This document shows, piece by piece, positions 1-14,300 of a DNA stretch of 64,000 nt; the first letter of the stretch is position 1; each line of letters opens with the position of its first letter. The notes under the pieces were generated by a model. The model saw nothing but the letters and a program-made list of their open reading frames with translations, ran no database searches and was not told the origin of the DNA. The stretch covers positions 20,832,001 through 20,896,000 of the forward strand of contig CM114272.1 in assembly GCA_050084515.1 (NCBI GenBank). The letters are read 5' to 3'. This DNA comes from Blasia pusilla (taxonomy: Eukaryota > Marchantiophyta > Marchantiopsida > Blasiales). The translations under genes were made by a program, and so were the position numbers.

Positions 1-2998
1 AGAGGAGGTACATGCATTTCCATCAAGTCCAAAGCCCTATGACATCTTCACCAATGTGTATCATTCTTTTGAATAATAAACACAATACGCCCCACCAATA
101 TTCCTTTTTTATAACTCTTGCCTCCACTACAAGTTGTGTCTTTTTTCCCTTCTTTTTCTTTCACTTTGTTGATCTTGTGGAAGGGCCAACCTTTGTTGTA
201 GATTCAAACAAAACTCCAATATTACTACCAACATCAACTAAACAAGTTGGGCAATTAGGATCACGCTCCTTTCCCTTGCCAGTAGTGTAATATGTCTAAT
301 GGGCTATTCGAGTTAGCGTGTCCTTTGACATAAAAAGATTGCAAGACAACTGATTTACAAGGGTAGATTTATAGATAATCTTGCCCTTATAAGTTACCGT
401 AGGCACTATTGCATGGGAAATCGCCACAAAGTCAATTTTTCTTCACAACCACGCTCGTAGAGAGTTGAAAATTTTCAAGTGTTTCTGGAGAGCTCAAAGA
501 TTAAAATATGATTGGCAACAAGCAGCAAAATTTGATTAGCTGATCACTTTATACACAGTTGTCCACAAGAGACGACATTGGTTTCAAATTTCAACCACAC
601 GTTTCGTGTTGGAAAACTACGCGAGCAAGTGAATGCTGCAATTGAGTGCTCATCCGAGGTTGGCGCATGGTGGCATTACAAGAGGCAGACACATGTTGGC
701 TACGTGGAGAAGCACGGGTCTGCAGCAGAGAGATGGCAAGGAGAGGAAGATTTTTGTTGGAGGCATTAGGTTGCAAATATCTCTCTTTCATGACCAAATC
801 TGATTCCCCAAACAACCACATGTGAATCAAAAGAGAGAGAGGTCACATGCTTACCTAAATCTTCCTGAAAACAAGAGGGTGGATAACAATTAGCTGACCA
901 ATGCTGAACCATGGCGAACCAACTTTAACAATAAGCCAAAACGATAGACATACACAAACGATTCTAGAGAAGCACAGTCCATCCGTTGGAGGTTTCAATA
1001 TCGCAGGACGTAGATCCAATTGAAAAAAAAATTCCTCGAGCTACTTCACAAGTAGGTGTTAGTCACAACGGATCGAAGAAAGCTTTTCAACATGTCCGCT
1101 ACTCAGGAAGAACTCGAGAGAGGATTGATCAAAGCTTGCTCGATCATCAAACCTCCCTACAACCCGCCTCCAACTTGCTTGCAAGCTTCCTCTTTCGGGT
1201 GGCGGTTTTCGTCTTTCCTTGGAAGGTTTTCCCCTAAACCCAAACTCGGTTCAAATCTTCTCGGGAGAAATAGTGGAAAAATGGTTAAGGGGGGAAACCA
1301 TTTTTAAAAAAACTATCTTTTTCCATCTAAATTTCCCTGCAAAGAATCAAAGAATTTCCTACCTAGAGAGGAAAATTATTATATAAATAAATTTGAAATA
1401 AATATAAATAAATTTCATGCAAAAAATATGTATTATATATATTTTTTGAGTATTAACCCTATCTTATGTGAACGTCTTCCATGGAACGACAACTAACATA
1501 AAGACCCTATTATTCTTCTAAGCGCGCCATGGGATAAATTGAACCCTATTGTTCTTTCACAAAACTTAATAAGTCTTACGAGGGATGCAATTAAAAAATC
1601 CCTTACTTTGTCACACGTGATGGGGCATATTTGTGGAAGTAAGACCCCCGAGAGGATGTGAGGGTGTTTGGAAGGCTATGGGATGTGGGGATACCATCTT
1701 CTCCACCATGCTTGTCCCACTCCCTATAGCAACCTGAGCTTGCCATCCCTATCCCAAATGCCACCCTCTCCTTTGTCTTGCACCATGCGCCTTGACCTTA
1801 TGGGTGATCTAGGTTCTTGAGAGACATATCCATGCAAGTTTTTCTTAAGGATAGACTTAGCCTTAATCTACATTTTGAAGTTTGAGAAGCTAGATTTGAG
1901 AAGCAATATGTTTCTTGCCCATTTCATTTTCTTTTTTATCCAACCAATAAGTATGCTCCTAGTTAGTAGATGATGAGGACATGCACATGGGCAATGGATT
2001 TTAGAAGCTCTCCACAAAGAGAATATCAAGTTATAGATGATAAGAGATTAGTTTCATTCAAACGTGTCCTTGAACGGTAGGGTACTCTCAACTCTTGGAT
2101 ATTTGTGTTTCCTTAGATAGGGCATGGATCAAGAGTTGGGAAGAATAATCCTCGTGTGCCTTTCATATATGTGATTTTACTATGCTCCATTTCAAAAAAA
2201 AACCCCTAAAGATTAAAAAAACTCCTCCCAATGGAACCCCAAATAAAACAAATCTCCTATTTAAAAAATGTTTGGAATCCGGATGTGAGGGTGCAAGCTA
2301 CATGCAATGCAAAGATCACGTTCTTAAACCAAATAAACGTACCTAAACCAAATAGGCTTCCATGTACTGAAAATCTATTTCTTTAGATGTGAAAATTTTC
2401 AAAGAAACCGTATTCGACGAGAGTTATATACTCCATGCTCCTCTCCCTGTGCCCCTAAGCCACAAGCTAGCAGATCCTTTCGAGATGCCTTAGCATTTGC
2501 CCCAACTGGTTTATATCCTACTCAAATCCTGGACATCCAAAATTCTCTTGAGGCTCTAGGATCGGTCTGGCCTACGATCTGCTGAACGTTCTACCAAACT
2601 AAATTCTCCATTTAGTACAAAACAAAGTTTACCATCCGTACTATCCTATCGGTGCTATTCATCCACGTAATACAAGGCTGCTTTGGTCCACTAGTCTAGA
2701 CGCTCTCGCTAGTAATGTTCCTTCTGATCGAGCTTCATTGGATCCGGATAAGGATCCGGTTCTTCTAAATCTTCAAAATTGTCTGGTCGGAGTGACGCAT
2801 CTTCTCTGAAATATCTCGATTACTTAGTCGATCTTGTATATGATCAAGTGACGGTCCAAGTAATGAGACTATGCCTTCGGATCGACGAGCAATAAAATAC
2901 AGCGACCGTCAAGGTGCGAATGCGGACCCCGACGGGTTCAGGTACATAATATATCAAGCTGGTCGGCAGATAGCTTGCGCGCGAAGGAGAAATTCAAA
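1..2998. other. Unassigned DNA downstream of the transporter gene
   Basis: No gene could be recognised on either strand. The open frames are short and show no family motif. The stretch around 1370-1450 is strongly AT-rich. Part of it is presumably the 3' untranslated region of the minus-strand transporter, but no convincing polyadenylation signal was found. Confidence 0.5.
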
Positions 2999-5900
2999 TC
3001 AGAAAACTGGACATTGAGGATAGATCTCAGTAACGTTGATACCGGGGGCAGTGGGGCAAACTGCGAGAGGGCAATGATCGAGATACGTGGTGGAACTGCC
3101 CCACCAAGTCCCGACGTCTTTCTTCTCGTGCTCCAAAGCAAGAAAGATGAGGGGGCCGGCAAGAGCAACTCCTGTATCCAAAGCAGCGGACATCACATAG
3201 TTGTAGCGCTGCCACCACTCCTTCCTGTACTTGAACACAAAATGTTGGAAGATGATCCCAACGAAAAACCAAGAATGATAGTTGACTGCTCTTGCCGGGG
3301 GCCACTTCGTCGCCGATGCCAGGATCACTGGCACGTGCACCCATTTCAAAAACTACAAGACGTGCATAGTTCAAAAATTAGTTCCGTGAGTCATTGGTAT
3401 AATGCATGTCAATTGTGCACCGGAACACCACGACATGAGCATACATTTGCACGTTTCTTTATCCCGATTTGATATACATGTATTTTCATGAGCTCAGAGA
3501 TGCTAACGATTCGGAGTCTTACTCAAGAGCCACATACATGTTCGTCTCTAGTGATTCATGTGCCTCGCAACAGGTCGCGCATAATTTACATGACTTGCAT
3601 CCTCGGATCGACACATGGACGAGCGATTCCTCCGTTTGTCATAGTCTTCTCTGGCTAGCTAGGTTTCCCGGGTACATGCTAATGATGTGGGAGAATTCTA
3701 AGATTTGATTGTTGTGACCTCGCGCTAAGTCGATTGAAAATTCAAGACGAGGAGGTAGAATTGACCTTGGGTAAATGTGTACGTCTGATCGAGGATGTAA
3801 GTACGTACCGAGAGCTTAGGAGAAGCGCGAGAAATGGCCCACGGCACAACTGGACCGAGGATGCCGAGGAAAACGAACCATGGAAGGTTCCTGTATTCAG
3901 AGTCTGGGCCAAACATTCTCTTCGTTCCGATGAGACTCCAAACTATGGCCAATGAGAACGAGTTGTTCGAATCTGGGCACGTCCACTGTCCAGTTTCTTC
4001 GCACAGCGTAGGTTCAGTCTCGAAGATCCAGTAAGCGCAACCCAAGTTCACCACACCCGCCACAACTGTACCCAGCACCTGCAGCATATATTCACGCGCC
4101 AGATCGAGATTTCCGACAGTTTGCAATTGTCGCCTCGTGAACATTCATCAAAACCAACTACTCTTGCTAGATCCCGACGTCAAAATTGTAACAACCAAGA
4201 CGGAAAATGGAATGCACGAAGCTGTCACTCACTCACGATCAGCGCTTCTTATCGGTAAATACGTATGCACATGCTTAACTTCGAATTACGTACATGTATG
4301 CACAAGTGCAAATTTTCTCCATTCCTCTCACGGCAGCATTCACTCGGAACCCAATCGAAGCTCTTTCGAGCTCGATGTAGATAGAGGTTGCAGTGCATGC
4401 ATACGACGGACCTCGAGATACCATTGACATATTGATCAGATTGAGTTTCTGCAAGGTTATCCATGATGTGAGCGAATCCCAATCAGTGGCGTGACGGGAT
4501 CAATTGCACTTAGGCGGCTTGCTTGCAGCTCTAGCCATCCATTACTGTGAGTGTGTACCTGCACGTAGACGATCTGGCGAGGAGGGATCTTCATGTAGTG
4601 GCCCAGCTTGAAATTGCGGAGAAACGCGACCGCCTGGACTATACTTCCAGCCGCATAAACTCTGAAGGAGTTCAAGCCCGCCATCTTCCCAGGTTCCACG
4701 TACCCGTACACAATATCACAAAGAGGACCTATGCCATGAAACTGTCAAGACCCACGAAAAATCAAATAAATGAGTCACTGCGTGATCGATTTCGAAGATA
4801 TACGCTCAACTACTACCTACTTCTAACAATTGTAAGCTCGCTCCACGCCTGCATTTGCTGCTAGATTGGCTGCAATCAAGAAACGAACACGTGAGCTAGC
4901 CAGATAGATTTTCACGTTGGAGATTCATCTTAAGAAAGTCCTCGGTCGAGGTCCGTAATTAAGGTGGATGATAAAATTGCAATCCATATCGAATGACTCG
5001 GATGGTCAATAAAACTGGTACTTGTAGTGGAGTACAAGTCTATCAACTAGTCAGTCAGTAGTCTGTTTTTGAGATCTATCCATGTATCGTCTTCAGGATC
5101 AAGAGTCAAGAAACCGGAAAACAGGTAAACCCATGCTCCGGTGTCTCATTTTTTGTTTGAAGGATTTTCATTTGGGTAACTATTCAGAAAGTTGATATAG
5201 GAGTTACTCAACTACTACCTACCTCCGTAGACTCAAGCCCGACCTATTGTAAATAAATATTGATGAATAATTATTGGGACTTTGCATAATTGATTTATTG
5301 TAGAAAGGGTATTGAGCACGTCATACATGCATACGATTTATAAGAGAAATATGTATTCGTAGTTTACGAGAGGGGCTTATGGTTATTAGTATGCAATAGT
5401 TTAAGAGAGGAGTTTGGTTGCATTAGTTCATAAGAGAAGTGAATCAATCACTTCGTCACCTTGTAAAAGAAGTCTGATTATTACTGGGCACGGCATATAT
5501 TACCGATGCATATATAGGAGCCTTAGCTTTCGTACAGTGTGACTAGAATTTCAGTAAGAAGGTTTGAATAAGAAATGTTAGCTTTTTTTTCCTTGAGTGT
5601 GAGAAATATGCTTGACTGCTTCATGTTTTGTAGACTTAGTTTTTCTTCCGTCAGATTTGGGATAGTACAGTTCTCATATGTAACACACGTATCTAAACAA
5701 GACGCAACTTAAAAGTAAAGGTCTTACAGCTATGTACACCTACAGTCCGAATCTATCCTATTGCAATCCAGCTACTGTTCCCAAAAGATATGAAGTGCTC
5801 AGGCAAAGTTGAGAAGTAGAATCTTGAGTGGGTTGGGGCCTTGCGTGTTGAAGACAGACATACAATGTTCGTGGTTGCGGTGATAATGCCCACAGGGATG

Positions 5901-8900
5901 AGAGCAATCCCCGCCATCGCAGTTGCCACAAGTATCCAGTACCATCTTATTTGAAAGGTATCGGTCCATAACTCGATCGTCATCATCGCGACTCCCAAAT
6001 TTACCACGAGTAGACACCAAAACCACCATTGGGGAATGTCCGGGTACTTCATCATCAGTCTTGTGTGGATATCTGGACTGTAAGATTTTTCTGCAGACAT
6101 CTCCGCGCAAGTAACAACAAATCGATTTCAATTATCTTTTAATCTCGACCTCTAAAGAGCAGGTTCTATAATATACGCAACCATGGATGGTTTAGAACTG
6201 AGCAAACCAAAAACACACCTACACGTCGATCTGATTGAAGTAACGTGACCAGATAATTGCGACGCAAGAAGTCAAAGATTGGGGGTCAGCTGGTAGATCT
6301 TTATCAAGTCGGTCCACTACGGTATATTCAAGAACTCTCATTATCATTTTTGGTTCGATTTCACCGATCATGAATAAATCAACATGTACGCAAAAGTTGT
6401 GCGAAGAGAACAATGTCATGCACTGTACTACATGACATTGTTACTCATAATTATTATCATTAATCTAACTAGAATTGTTACGCCCGTGTCATTAACTTTA
6501 CGCAAGTCACATGGATATAGAATAGAAATTGGGACAACAGAATTCTAAGCTCACTGGGATTACAAATTGAACTCACCACGAGATTTTTTGAAACGGCTGT
6601 ACATGTCTTTGCCATTCCAAAGAAGAACGTGGCATAAGACGGATGGAATGAATGCGAAATTGAGACACCAGTGGACCACTGCGAAGGTAGCCGTCATGTG
6701 AGGTGGTCCATAGACCTTGTACTTTTCCTCATCTAGATGAAGCCCACCGGGAGACAAAACCTGTCAAGCGTAAGCGCACATGGAAGTAATCAATGTATAA
6801 TGCAGAGCAACAAAGCTTTAGATCCAGCCGCACACCGTCCAAACATATCCATGACCTTAGCTTAGTTGTGGAATGTAGTGTCACTGGAATGTGGTAGATA
6901 GTTTCGTGTGCAAGGACTGGTGAATGGGATAAACTATCGGTAAAGGCTTACAGTGGTGAATGAATGATTGTGCGGGACACAATCAAACGTGAAGGTGGAT
7001 GAGACGACAAAAAAATAAGAACGTTATTAAACTGGAAGGATGGTGATACTTCTCTATATTTAGGCAGCATGGACGTCAAGATATCATTCGGGCTGACTAG
7101 CTAAGATCGATGTCGATGGAACTTTAAGATTGAATATGGTTGAGCGCTGGGCTACATGCAGATCGATCTGGAAGACCTCGAACAAGTAGTGGAAATCCGG
7201 TATACCTCGGTTGGAACATATCTGTGACCATTACTGAGGAACAGCTTGTTGGACATGATAGGATAACGCTGGGCGCCCAACCAGTTGTTCCAGTAGACTA
7301 TGGGTACGATGATGTATGCTGCCATCAAGAATCCTCCGTAGTGGTTCAGCAAAGTGGAGCGGGGTGTCGCCAGAGGAGAGTTGAAGAAGGAAGATGATAT
7401 TGTCGCCCAGTCGAATGCGAATGACGAAAATCCCAAGCCATTGGTGCCTGAGCGCAGACATGTCCACAAATATTTTATGGTCTCATACCAATCGCAACTT
7501 TGATCACTCACACCCTCACCCTTGAGCAGCCCTCTGAATACTCTTATTGCTTCAATCGCATGGTTCAAGTTTGAATTGAAGGTTGATGAGTAAGCCCTGA
7601 CTACGACGTATCGAGATGTCTATATTGAGATCATTAATAAAGTGATAATGGTCACTCCGTTTCCACAGCATATCATGGACGGGCATCCAAGTTAGGACTA
7701 ATCCAGAATTCAGGTGAGTTCATGTGAGTCCCTCAAAACATTTTCTAGCCACTTCAATTTTATTTACATATACACACAATACCTTCATTCAGAAATTCTA
7801 CTAGTCTTGTTGGGAAAAGAAATTAATTTTCGATAACATCTTGTACAAAAATGTTCTCCAGATGTTCAGGACCCTATATGTACGATATTCTATATGAGAT
7901 GCGATTCAGTAATCGGTACATCCGGTAACACGTGTACAAAACAAGGTCAGCGGAACTGGGAATGGGGTATCATTCATGGACCGACCGAGAAGCACTTACC
8001 CGCGCCAACCTGGTGCGCTGTGACATTTTTTCTCCATACCCAGCAGATCCAAGATATGCTAGTGATCCCGAAGAAGAGATAGTCAGGCACAATGAACCAC
8101 GCAAAACTGACCGTCGCCACCATTGTGAAAAACTGCAACCGACTTAGCCCCTTCTTGGTCTCTTCTCCATGTAATGTTCTGGAAATACAACGTTCCATTC
8201 AAGCATTTCATCGACTCGATCAGTATCTAAACTACTCAAGAGCAGGATTCAGGTCATGATTTTAACTGAACTACTACTCAAGAGCAAGATTTAAGGTCAC
8301 GTACACGATTTACTTAGATGATTAAATTCTTTTTCAATGAAATATAGACTAAAGTGCTGACATTATCTACTGTCAGCACTTCAGTCTATATTTCATTGTT
8401 GCATACGTCGATACATTTAGAACTCACTGCAAATATATCTCTGAGCAGTGCACGGAGGTAATCAAAACTTAAAATCCATACACAACTTTCACCCGGAGAG
8501 TTGGTAATCCTAAAGAAAAATCCAGGAAAAAAAGGCATCTATCAAGAGGCGGTCATTGGAGGGGCGTGACAAAACCTGAGAAATCGTGGAGTTTGGATTC
8601 TAGAAAGTAAATTGAGGCTCTTGGACCACATTTTGAACCAGCTACTCGTCCATATTTACGATCGGCCGCAAGGAAGTCCTAGAAGAATGTGGCTACGATC
8701 TATCGATCGTAGACACATTCTGACCTTTATCTACTTCCATCTCACACAAATATGTCAAACACCAATTTGAATACTAGCTGCCACAATGTTCCAATGCTAA
8801 CATTAACCTAGTTTCAAATTTCCCCGGGAGTTACGAGCGCTTAAGCTACCTGGCTACGATCGATAGATCGACCAGCACTGCTACTAGTCGAGTCTTGAGC

Positions 8901-10669
8901 TAAGCACTCGGATCTATCATCGAGATCTCTGGAGCGGATCGCTATCAACTCAGCCATGACAATATTGGAGACACTCGTAACATGTGAGGACGATTAGGAT
9001 CCAATGTATGTTCTACTTAATATATGTACGAAATTAGTGCTCGTGTACTTACCTGAACAAAGAGACATCCACCAGCGTTACAGGCCACCACATGTCCGGA
9101 GGATCCTGCATCCACCGACCCGGGAGTAAATCGACCATCGATCTATATACAAGGCCAGCTAATCGCATCATTGCTTGCTAGATTATCATAAACTTCTAGC
9201 TAGAGCAAGATTTAGGGTTACAAGTGCCGACAACTAGTGAGGACTATCAGTTCATGGAGCTGTTTTACTTTTATTTTCCTCCAAAGGTAGTGAGCGACAG
9301 CGGGTGAAGTCCGATCCATACCACGAGATATTTTCGGCAAAGGCCTGCTAAGCCGTAACCCATAGTTTGTGTGGTCAGCACGAGGAGTAACGCTGCTCCG
9401 ATTGGAAGGCGCTGCTCACCAAGATCGACGTAATTAATGTTAATTACATGAAAGCAAGAGGAAATTGCACAGCTGTCAGAACATCTGAACTCGCGAGAGA
9501 CACCTGCGGTTTTACTCTAGCTTGAACAGGATACTTGACAGTCCACCTTGCGCCACTGCAAAGTGTTACAGGTGATAACGACCACAATCGATCAATTTCG
9601 TGTACATCCATGAAGAATACAAGCTGATCGAGAAGATTGTATCCACATAGATTGGCGTATATGGAAGTTCTATATGCACGAGCTTAGTTTATAAGTCTTC
9701 CCTCGATACACTTACTTACTCGTCGATAAATGCGAGACGCGCGTGGACGGAGTCTGACACGGTTAAACTTAGGGATCCATACAGACTCTGAATCGAGATC
9801 CAGAGAGTGCACTAATCAGGTTTCGTCAAGAATATGGATAATATTGACCATACATAGAACCGATCGCGAAAAGAAATTTCCATCTGGACGAATCAGGTCA
9901 GACAGAGGCTCCGAATTTCGTGTGTGCGCATATACGTACCCGGTTGAAAAAGAACTTGACATTCAGAAGAGTGACGAGGTCTATGGCACTTGCGTGAGCA
10001 TGACCAAATGTGCTGCCGCAGTTGGCGAAGAGCGTGATCATCACATGCTCCTGCGAGAAATCCATCAGATTCTCAGCCTCTCAGATTTTACGACGTTCAG
10101 ACTAAAGTACTATCATTGTAGCCGATGTAATATGGTATTTAGAACTAAAAATCTTAGTGAGATTCAAATGAACTCGCAACAGAACTAGTATCGCTTGGAA
10201 TTCGTGACTAGAACAGGAGACTATCTATCACATGCAGAGAAAGACCACAAGATTATTCTATCACGGTGACCGTAGAGACATATTCAAATAACTCGACATA
10301 AAAAATCAGCTAGTCAGATATACGGACCTTAATGTTGAATGGACCTGGATTCAAGCTCCAACGACCAATTTTCTTATTGGGAATCCATCTTGCCATGAGC
10401 CGACCCAAGTACAACGAAACAATCTGCCCTGCCAGTGCTGATATGACGATTGGAGCTGTTCGGAACCAGAAAAACTGGTTGACAAAAGCCAAGAAGCTGC
10501 AGATGAGTAACCCGATGGTCCATACTCGGAATGTGGCGCAGGGCAAACTAGGATCATCGGTTTTAGACACTGTCAACCTAACCTCCTCTATGACCAGACC
10601 ATCGTCTTCTTCTTCGAATTCCTGAACCCCAACCCGCGGGTCGTCTTGTGGCGAAGTCTTCATTGGCAA
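2999..10669 (-). CDS. Oligopeptide transporter (OPT family, PT clade), 11 exons
   Basis: Multi-pass membrane proton-coupled transporter of the OPT family; the family carries small peptides and some metal chelates. Exons on the minus strand: 10669-10328, 10050-9940, 9411-9322, 9105-9053, 8178-8000, 7447-7206, 6760-6577, 6090-5864, 4741-4559, 4078-3809, 3352-2999. All introns are GT-AG, the phases agree, and the joined frame is 2235 nt (744 aa), a usual OPT length. Seen directly: NPG motif at residues 107-109 (SLNPGPFN), GYGLAGLCRKYLV in exon 3, DIHTRLM and PQWWF in exon 8, FKLGHYMKIPPR in exon 9 (KIPPR at 527-531), VAGVVNLG in exon 10, and NYHSW, KEWWQRYNYVMSAALD and CPTAPG in exon 11. NPG plus KIPPR points to the peptide-transporter clade rather than YSL. 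The first ATG follows a TATA box and precedes an acidic N-terminus. The end of exon 6 could instead lie 12 nt earlier. Substrate cannot be told from sequence. Confidence 0.93.
8335..8398. repeat. 28-bp inverted repeat (hairpin) in transporter intron 4
   Basis: Arms 8335-8362 and 8371-8398 are inverted copies with one mismatch in 28, separated by 8 nt. It lies inside the intron between exons 4 and 5 of the OPT gene, so it would be transcribed and could fold into a stem. Confidence 0.85.
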
Positions 10670-10734
10670 TATTCAGTTAGAATCACAGTGCCACTGAAGA
10701 TATTAGGGACTGCGTATTGGCCCCTGGCGCTACG

Positions 10735-10747
10735 CCTTATATTTATA
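10735..10747 (-). promoter_or_regulatory. TATA box of the OPT gene
   Basis: Read on the minus strand the sequence is TATAAATATAAGG, about 65-80 bp upstream of the OPT start codon at 10669. Spacing and orientation fit a core promoter with a short 5' untranslated leader. No other promoter element was identified. Confidence 0.6.
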
Positions 10748-13700
10748 CATATATCCCAACTCCGCCCATTATCGCTATCGTTGTCGTGAATCTCGTAAAT
10801 TGTCACCCGGTGTGCAATACACAGGTGCAACCTGGCAGGTCTGTACTCTTCCTTCCAGATGTCCTGCGTATACCCAACTTCTCCACAGAAAAACTTTTGT
10901 AAGGTCTCGAACTGATTTGGGATTAATAGTCTTCGGTATCTAGCTACCTAAATTAAATGCGTTATTTTCCCGCTCGGTTCATACATAGCTATCGACCACC
11001 CCAAGTTAATCTCGATGCAGTATACATAGATGGGGCTGGATGAATCTAAGTTTCAATGTGGTTAGAACCTCTAGCCAAGTATGTCCTAATTCAATTCATT
11101 TGTATTCTTCAGTTGCTCATGCCAGAGCAGAAACTCTGTTGAACTGCAATATGAAATCTAGATCTCTCGAGCTCGTTTGGCAATCGCGAGAAGATTTAAA
11201 CTTTATATGTCCCGCAGTGCTTTCTACAAGGCTAGCGGGACACCCCACGAAATATTGCACTTCTCGAGCTCGGTCCTTCTATCCAACCGAGGGAATAGGA
11301 GATATCCCGAATCTCGCGCTCGTCATGCACCTTTCCAGGTGATCAGAAAAAACCTGGGCTGTGGTAATACATCTGCAAACAACAAATACTTTAATTTGGA
11401 CATGCATGCATCCTCATTTAGCGATCGACGACTTGTAAACATGTATGCCTGTAGAACCGTCCCTCGAGACGCTGAAGACCTAGATAGACGTACCTGTAGG
11501 TAGCATCTACAGATTTGTTCAAATAGAGTTGACACGTACACTGTATTGTGCCTGCAGTTCAAACGTCTGGATGCTATAAACTTCGCTCTGTATGCAGTAG
11601 ACTACCTGTAAACGGTACGATGTAGGCACGGGATATCCTTGGAAAACATGGGGCGTCTTAAATCGCTCCCGCTTAAGGAATAGAATATGACGGAATTCCT
11701 CACGGGAGGGCAAGGGGTTTGGGCTTTTCACTTATGAAAAGACACTAAGGCAGGACACACTGAACCCCATCCCCTGTTTGTATTTTACTGCTACATTAGC
11801 CAGGACACGCACGCCAGTCCATCCTCTTTGTATTCTCCTTCGTTCTCCTATGAAATACCGGGTAAGACGGGCCTGTACCTTCACAGTGCATCCGTCTCCC
11901 TATACGGGATTTCCGTATCTCAAAATACAGGATGTGCTCGGGGAGGGTGAAACGGGGATGGTTTAAGACGCCCTCGTACATAGAAACTCGGACGTCCACT
12001 CGTCATTAACAGACGGGCGTAACTTTGCACGCAGCTTAGCCCCAGCTGTCATTACGTCGTGATATGATACGTGATACGCTAAGCTACAGATCATGCGGAA
12101 GACCGTAGACGCTATTCTATATCGATCATGATCCGCAGAGTGGTTTAGTTCGTGGTGGTGCAATTCCATTTCGAAAGTGGACTCTATCAAGTGATGTTCA
12201 GATCTGGCATGGAAAAGGCTGAATCTCGACCAGGAAAGCACGCCAAATCAACCAAATAACTGTACCAATGTTGACGATCGGTAAGGCTCAATGTTGATCG
12301 AGGTCCACGATGTGCATGCTGCCACAAGAACAATCACCTTCGTGAATATCTAATCATGGTCATGAAAAGTCGATATTTCAGCACTAACGACTTTTAAACA
12401 TTGTCATTTATTTGTCATGTTAAATAAGTTCTAATCACGATCTTTTAATCCCACGGCCACGATTTCCAGCGATCGCGTTGTAAGGACTTCGGATCATTCC
12501 ATTCCGGAAATATGTGAAGCCTGCTAAATTGAGTGTACCTATGTTGACAAATGATAGGGTTCCATCCTCATCGAGATGCACGTAGGACTTTGACGTACAC
12601 TCATGCATGGTGCTGCACATTCAGCACTTTCTCAAGGCGCTTGATTCAAGTTGTAATGATATCCTGTCGCGCGACCAACGTTTACTGCAAGTCTTCGAGG
12701 GGGCAACTGCAGTTGAATTTTGCGATGAGGAATAGTGAGCATTTTGATCGATGAATCCTCTTATACCCTCTGACTCCCTTCCTGTTGATCACGTGCACAC
12801 AGGCGACATTAAAATAGTTGGACAGTATGTCCTACGTACCAGTACCGGAGATTTGTAGCCTAGAAATGCCATACGTACATCGATTGGTCGTGCTGAGAGC
12901 GTATGTGGAGATGACCGCCAGACACCTAGAAGTGGCGAGCGAATATGATCGTACTGCTGGTAGGTATAGATCATTTGTCAGTGTGTTTATACGTATGAAA
13001 TAGTCTTTAATTTATTTTAAACTTGACCGGGCGATGAAGATTCATAAGACAAGTAATTTTTGAGATTAGCACTAAGAAAACTCAGATGAGCACTTCATAT
13101 AATATTTAGGGCAAATTATAAGTGTTAGCTAAGAAGAAGTATGAAGACTATAAAGTAAGAATAAGACTTATGAGGTTAAAAATGAAAGAAGATGGGAGGT
13201 GGAAGTTAATCATGGGGAATTGTCGTCCAAAAAATGTCGTAAGGATTTGTGGATGGCCAAAGAGTCTTGGTAAATAAAATTGACCAAGTAGTAAGAGTGA
13301 CAAGGAAGAAAAAGTCTCTACTGTTCAAAGAGAGCCAAATGGCAAAAGCTCCGAATTGGAAGGATAAGTTAGAGACTACTAAAATGCATTTTGGAGGATC
13401 AAAGTCTTTTGGGAGATCAAGGACGCGTTGAAAAGCCACGAAGAAGATCTTTTCACGACACAAAGGTTTCAGAGCGCGATCAGAAATAGAGAGCACATGA
13501 GAAGTTGTCAAGTGAAGGGGAATCAGAAAGTTGGAGATGACGTTTTAGAGCTTTGTGAGAGTTCTATTACGGATCGCAAGGAGATTGAGATGCCATTGGA
13601 GAGCTGGGAAGGTGAGAGTTTCTTCAGAACTTGAATCATCTTAAGATAATTTCTACAACTCTCAAAAAGTAAGATTTAAATGCAAGAGGGTGGTGTAGAA

Positions 13701-14192
13701 CACTTGATTGCTGATTAAAGTTGCGCGCAATCAAGAGAGGTCAAGGAAGAGATTGAAAAGAGAAATTGCTAACATCTTTGAGAGTCTGCAAACTTTAGGA
13801 GATAAGATGAATTCCTCGCTCAATTTTCATATTAATTGTTATTAAGATTGGAAGAAAAGAGAAAGCAAAGAATCTTTGAAGTTTATAAAATGCCCGCATA
13901 ATGGTTCTAGAGTCTTGAGCTTTGATGCTTAGACCGAGTAGTCTTCTTGTTAAAGAGAACTAACCCTGGATTTTGTATGGAGAGTTCATATTCATAATTG
14001 AAAGTGATTTGAATGTTAAATGACACGTGAAAAAGTGTTTTATTAACAAAAATTTCAATTTTGTAAACAATTGTCACTTGGCATTTAGTACATCATAGAT
14101 AATCGTGATTAGCTCCTTTGTTTTGGAAGCTTATGATACGGGATAACTATTAAAGGCATGAGTAGATCAAAATTGCCAATTCAGTTTTATGT
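10748..14192. other. Unassigned DNA upstream of the transporter
   Basis: Open frames here are short and not recognised. The stretch 13200-13650 has a lysine- and arginine-rich frame broken by stops, which might be a decayed retroelement, but no motif supports that. The distal promoter of the OPT gene presumably lies in the first kilobase. Confidence 0.4.
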
Positions 14193-14300
14193 CAGTCCGG
14201 GATGTTGAATATCGACTTGAAATCGAATACGAAGTCTATATACGTGCAGTCCGGAATGTTGAATATCGACTTGAAATCGAATACGAAGTCTATATATGTG
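14193..14300. repeat. 54-bp direct tandem duplication
   Basis: Two adjacent units, 14193-14246 and 14247-14300, differ at only about two positions, so the duplication is recent. The unit length is a multiple of three and keeps a short frame open through both copies, but there is no other sign of coding. Confidence 0.9.

Noticed and set aside
12-290. 92-codon open frame at the window start
   Set aside because: Low-complexity Phe-rich middle and no family match; insufficient for a gene call.
2938-10625. Plus-strand and alternative-frame open frames over the transporter (for example 2975-3472)
   Set aside because: They are shadows of the OPT exons, which carry the family motifs and consistent splice phases on the minus strand.
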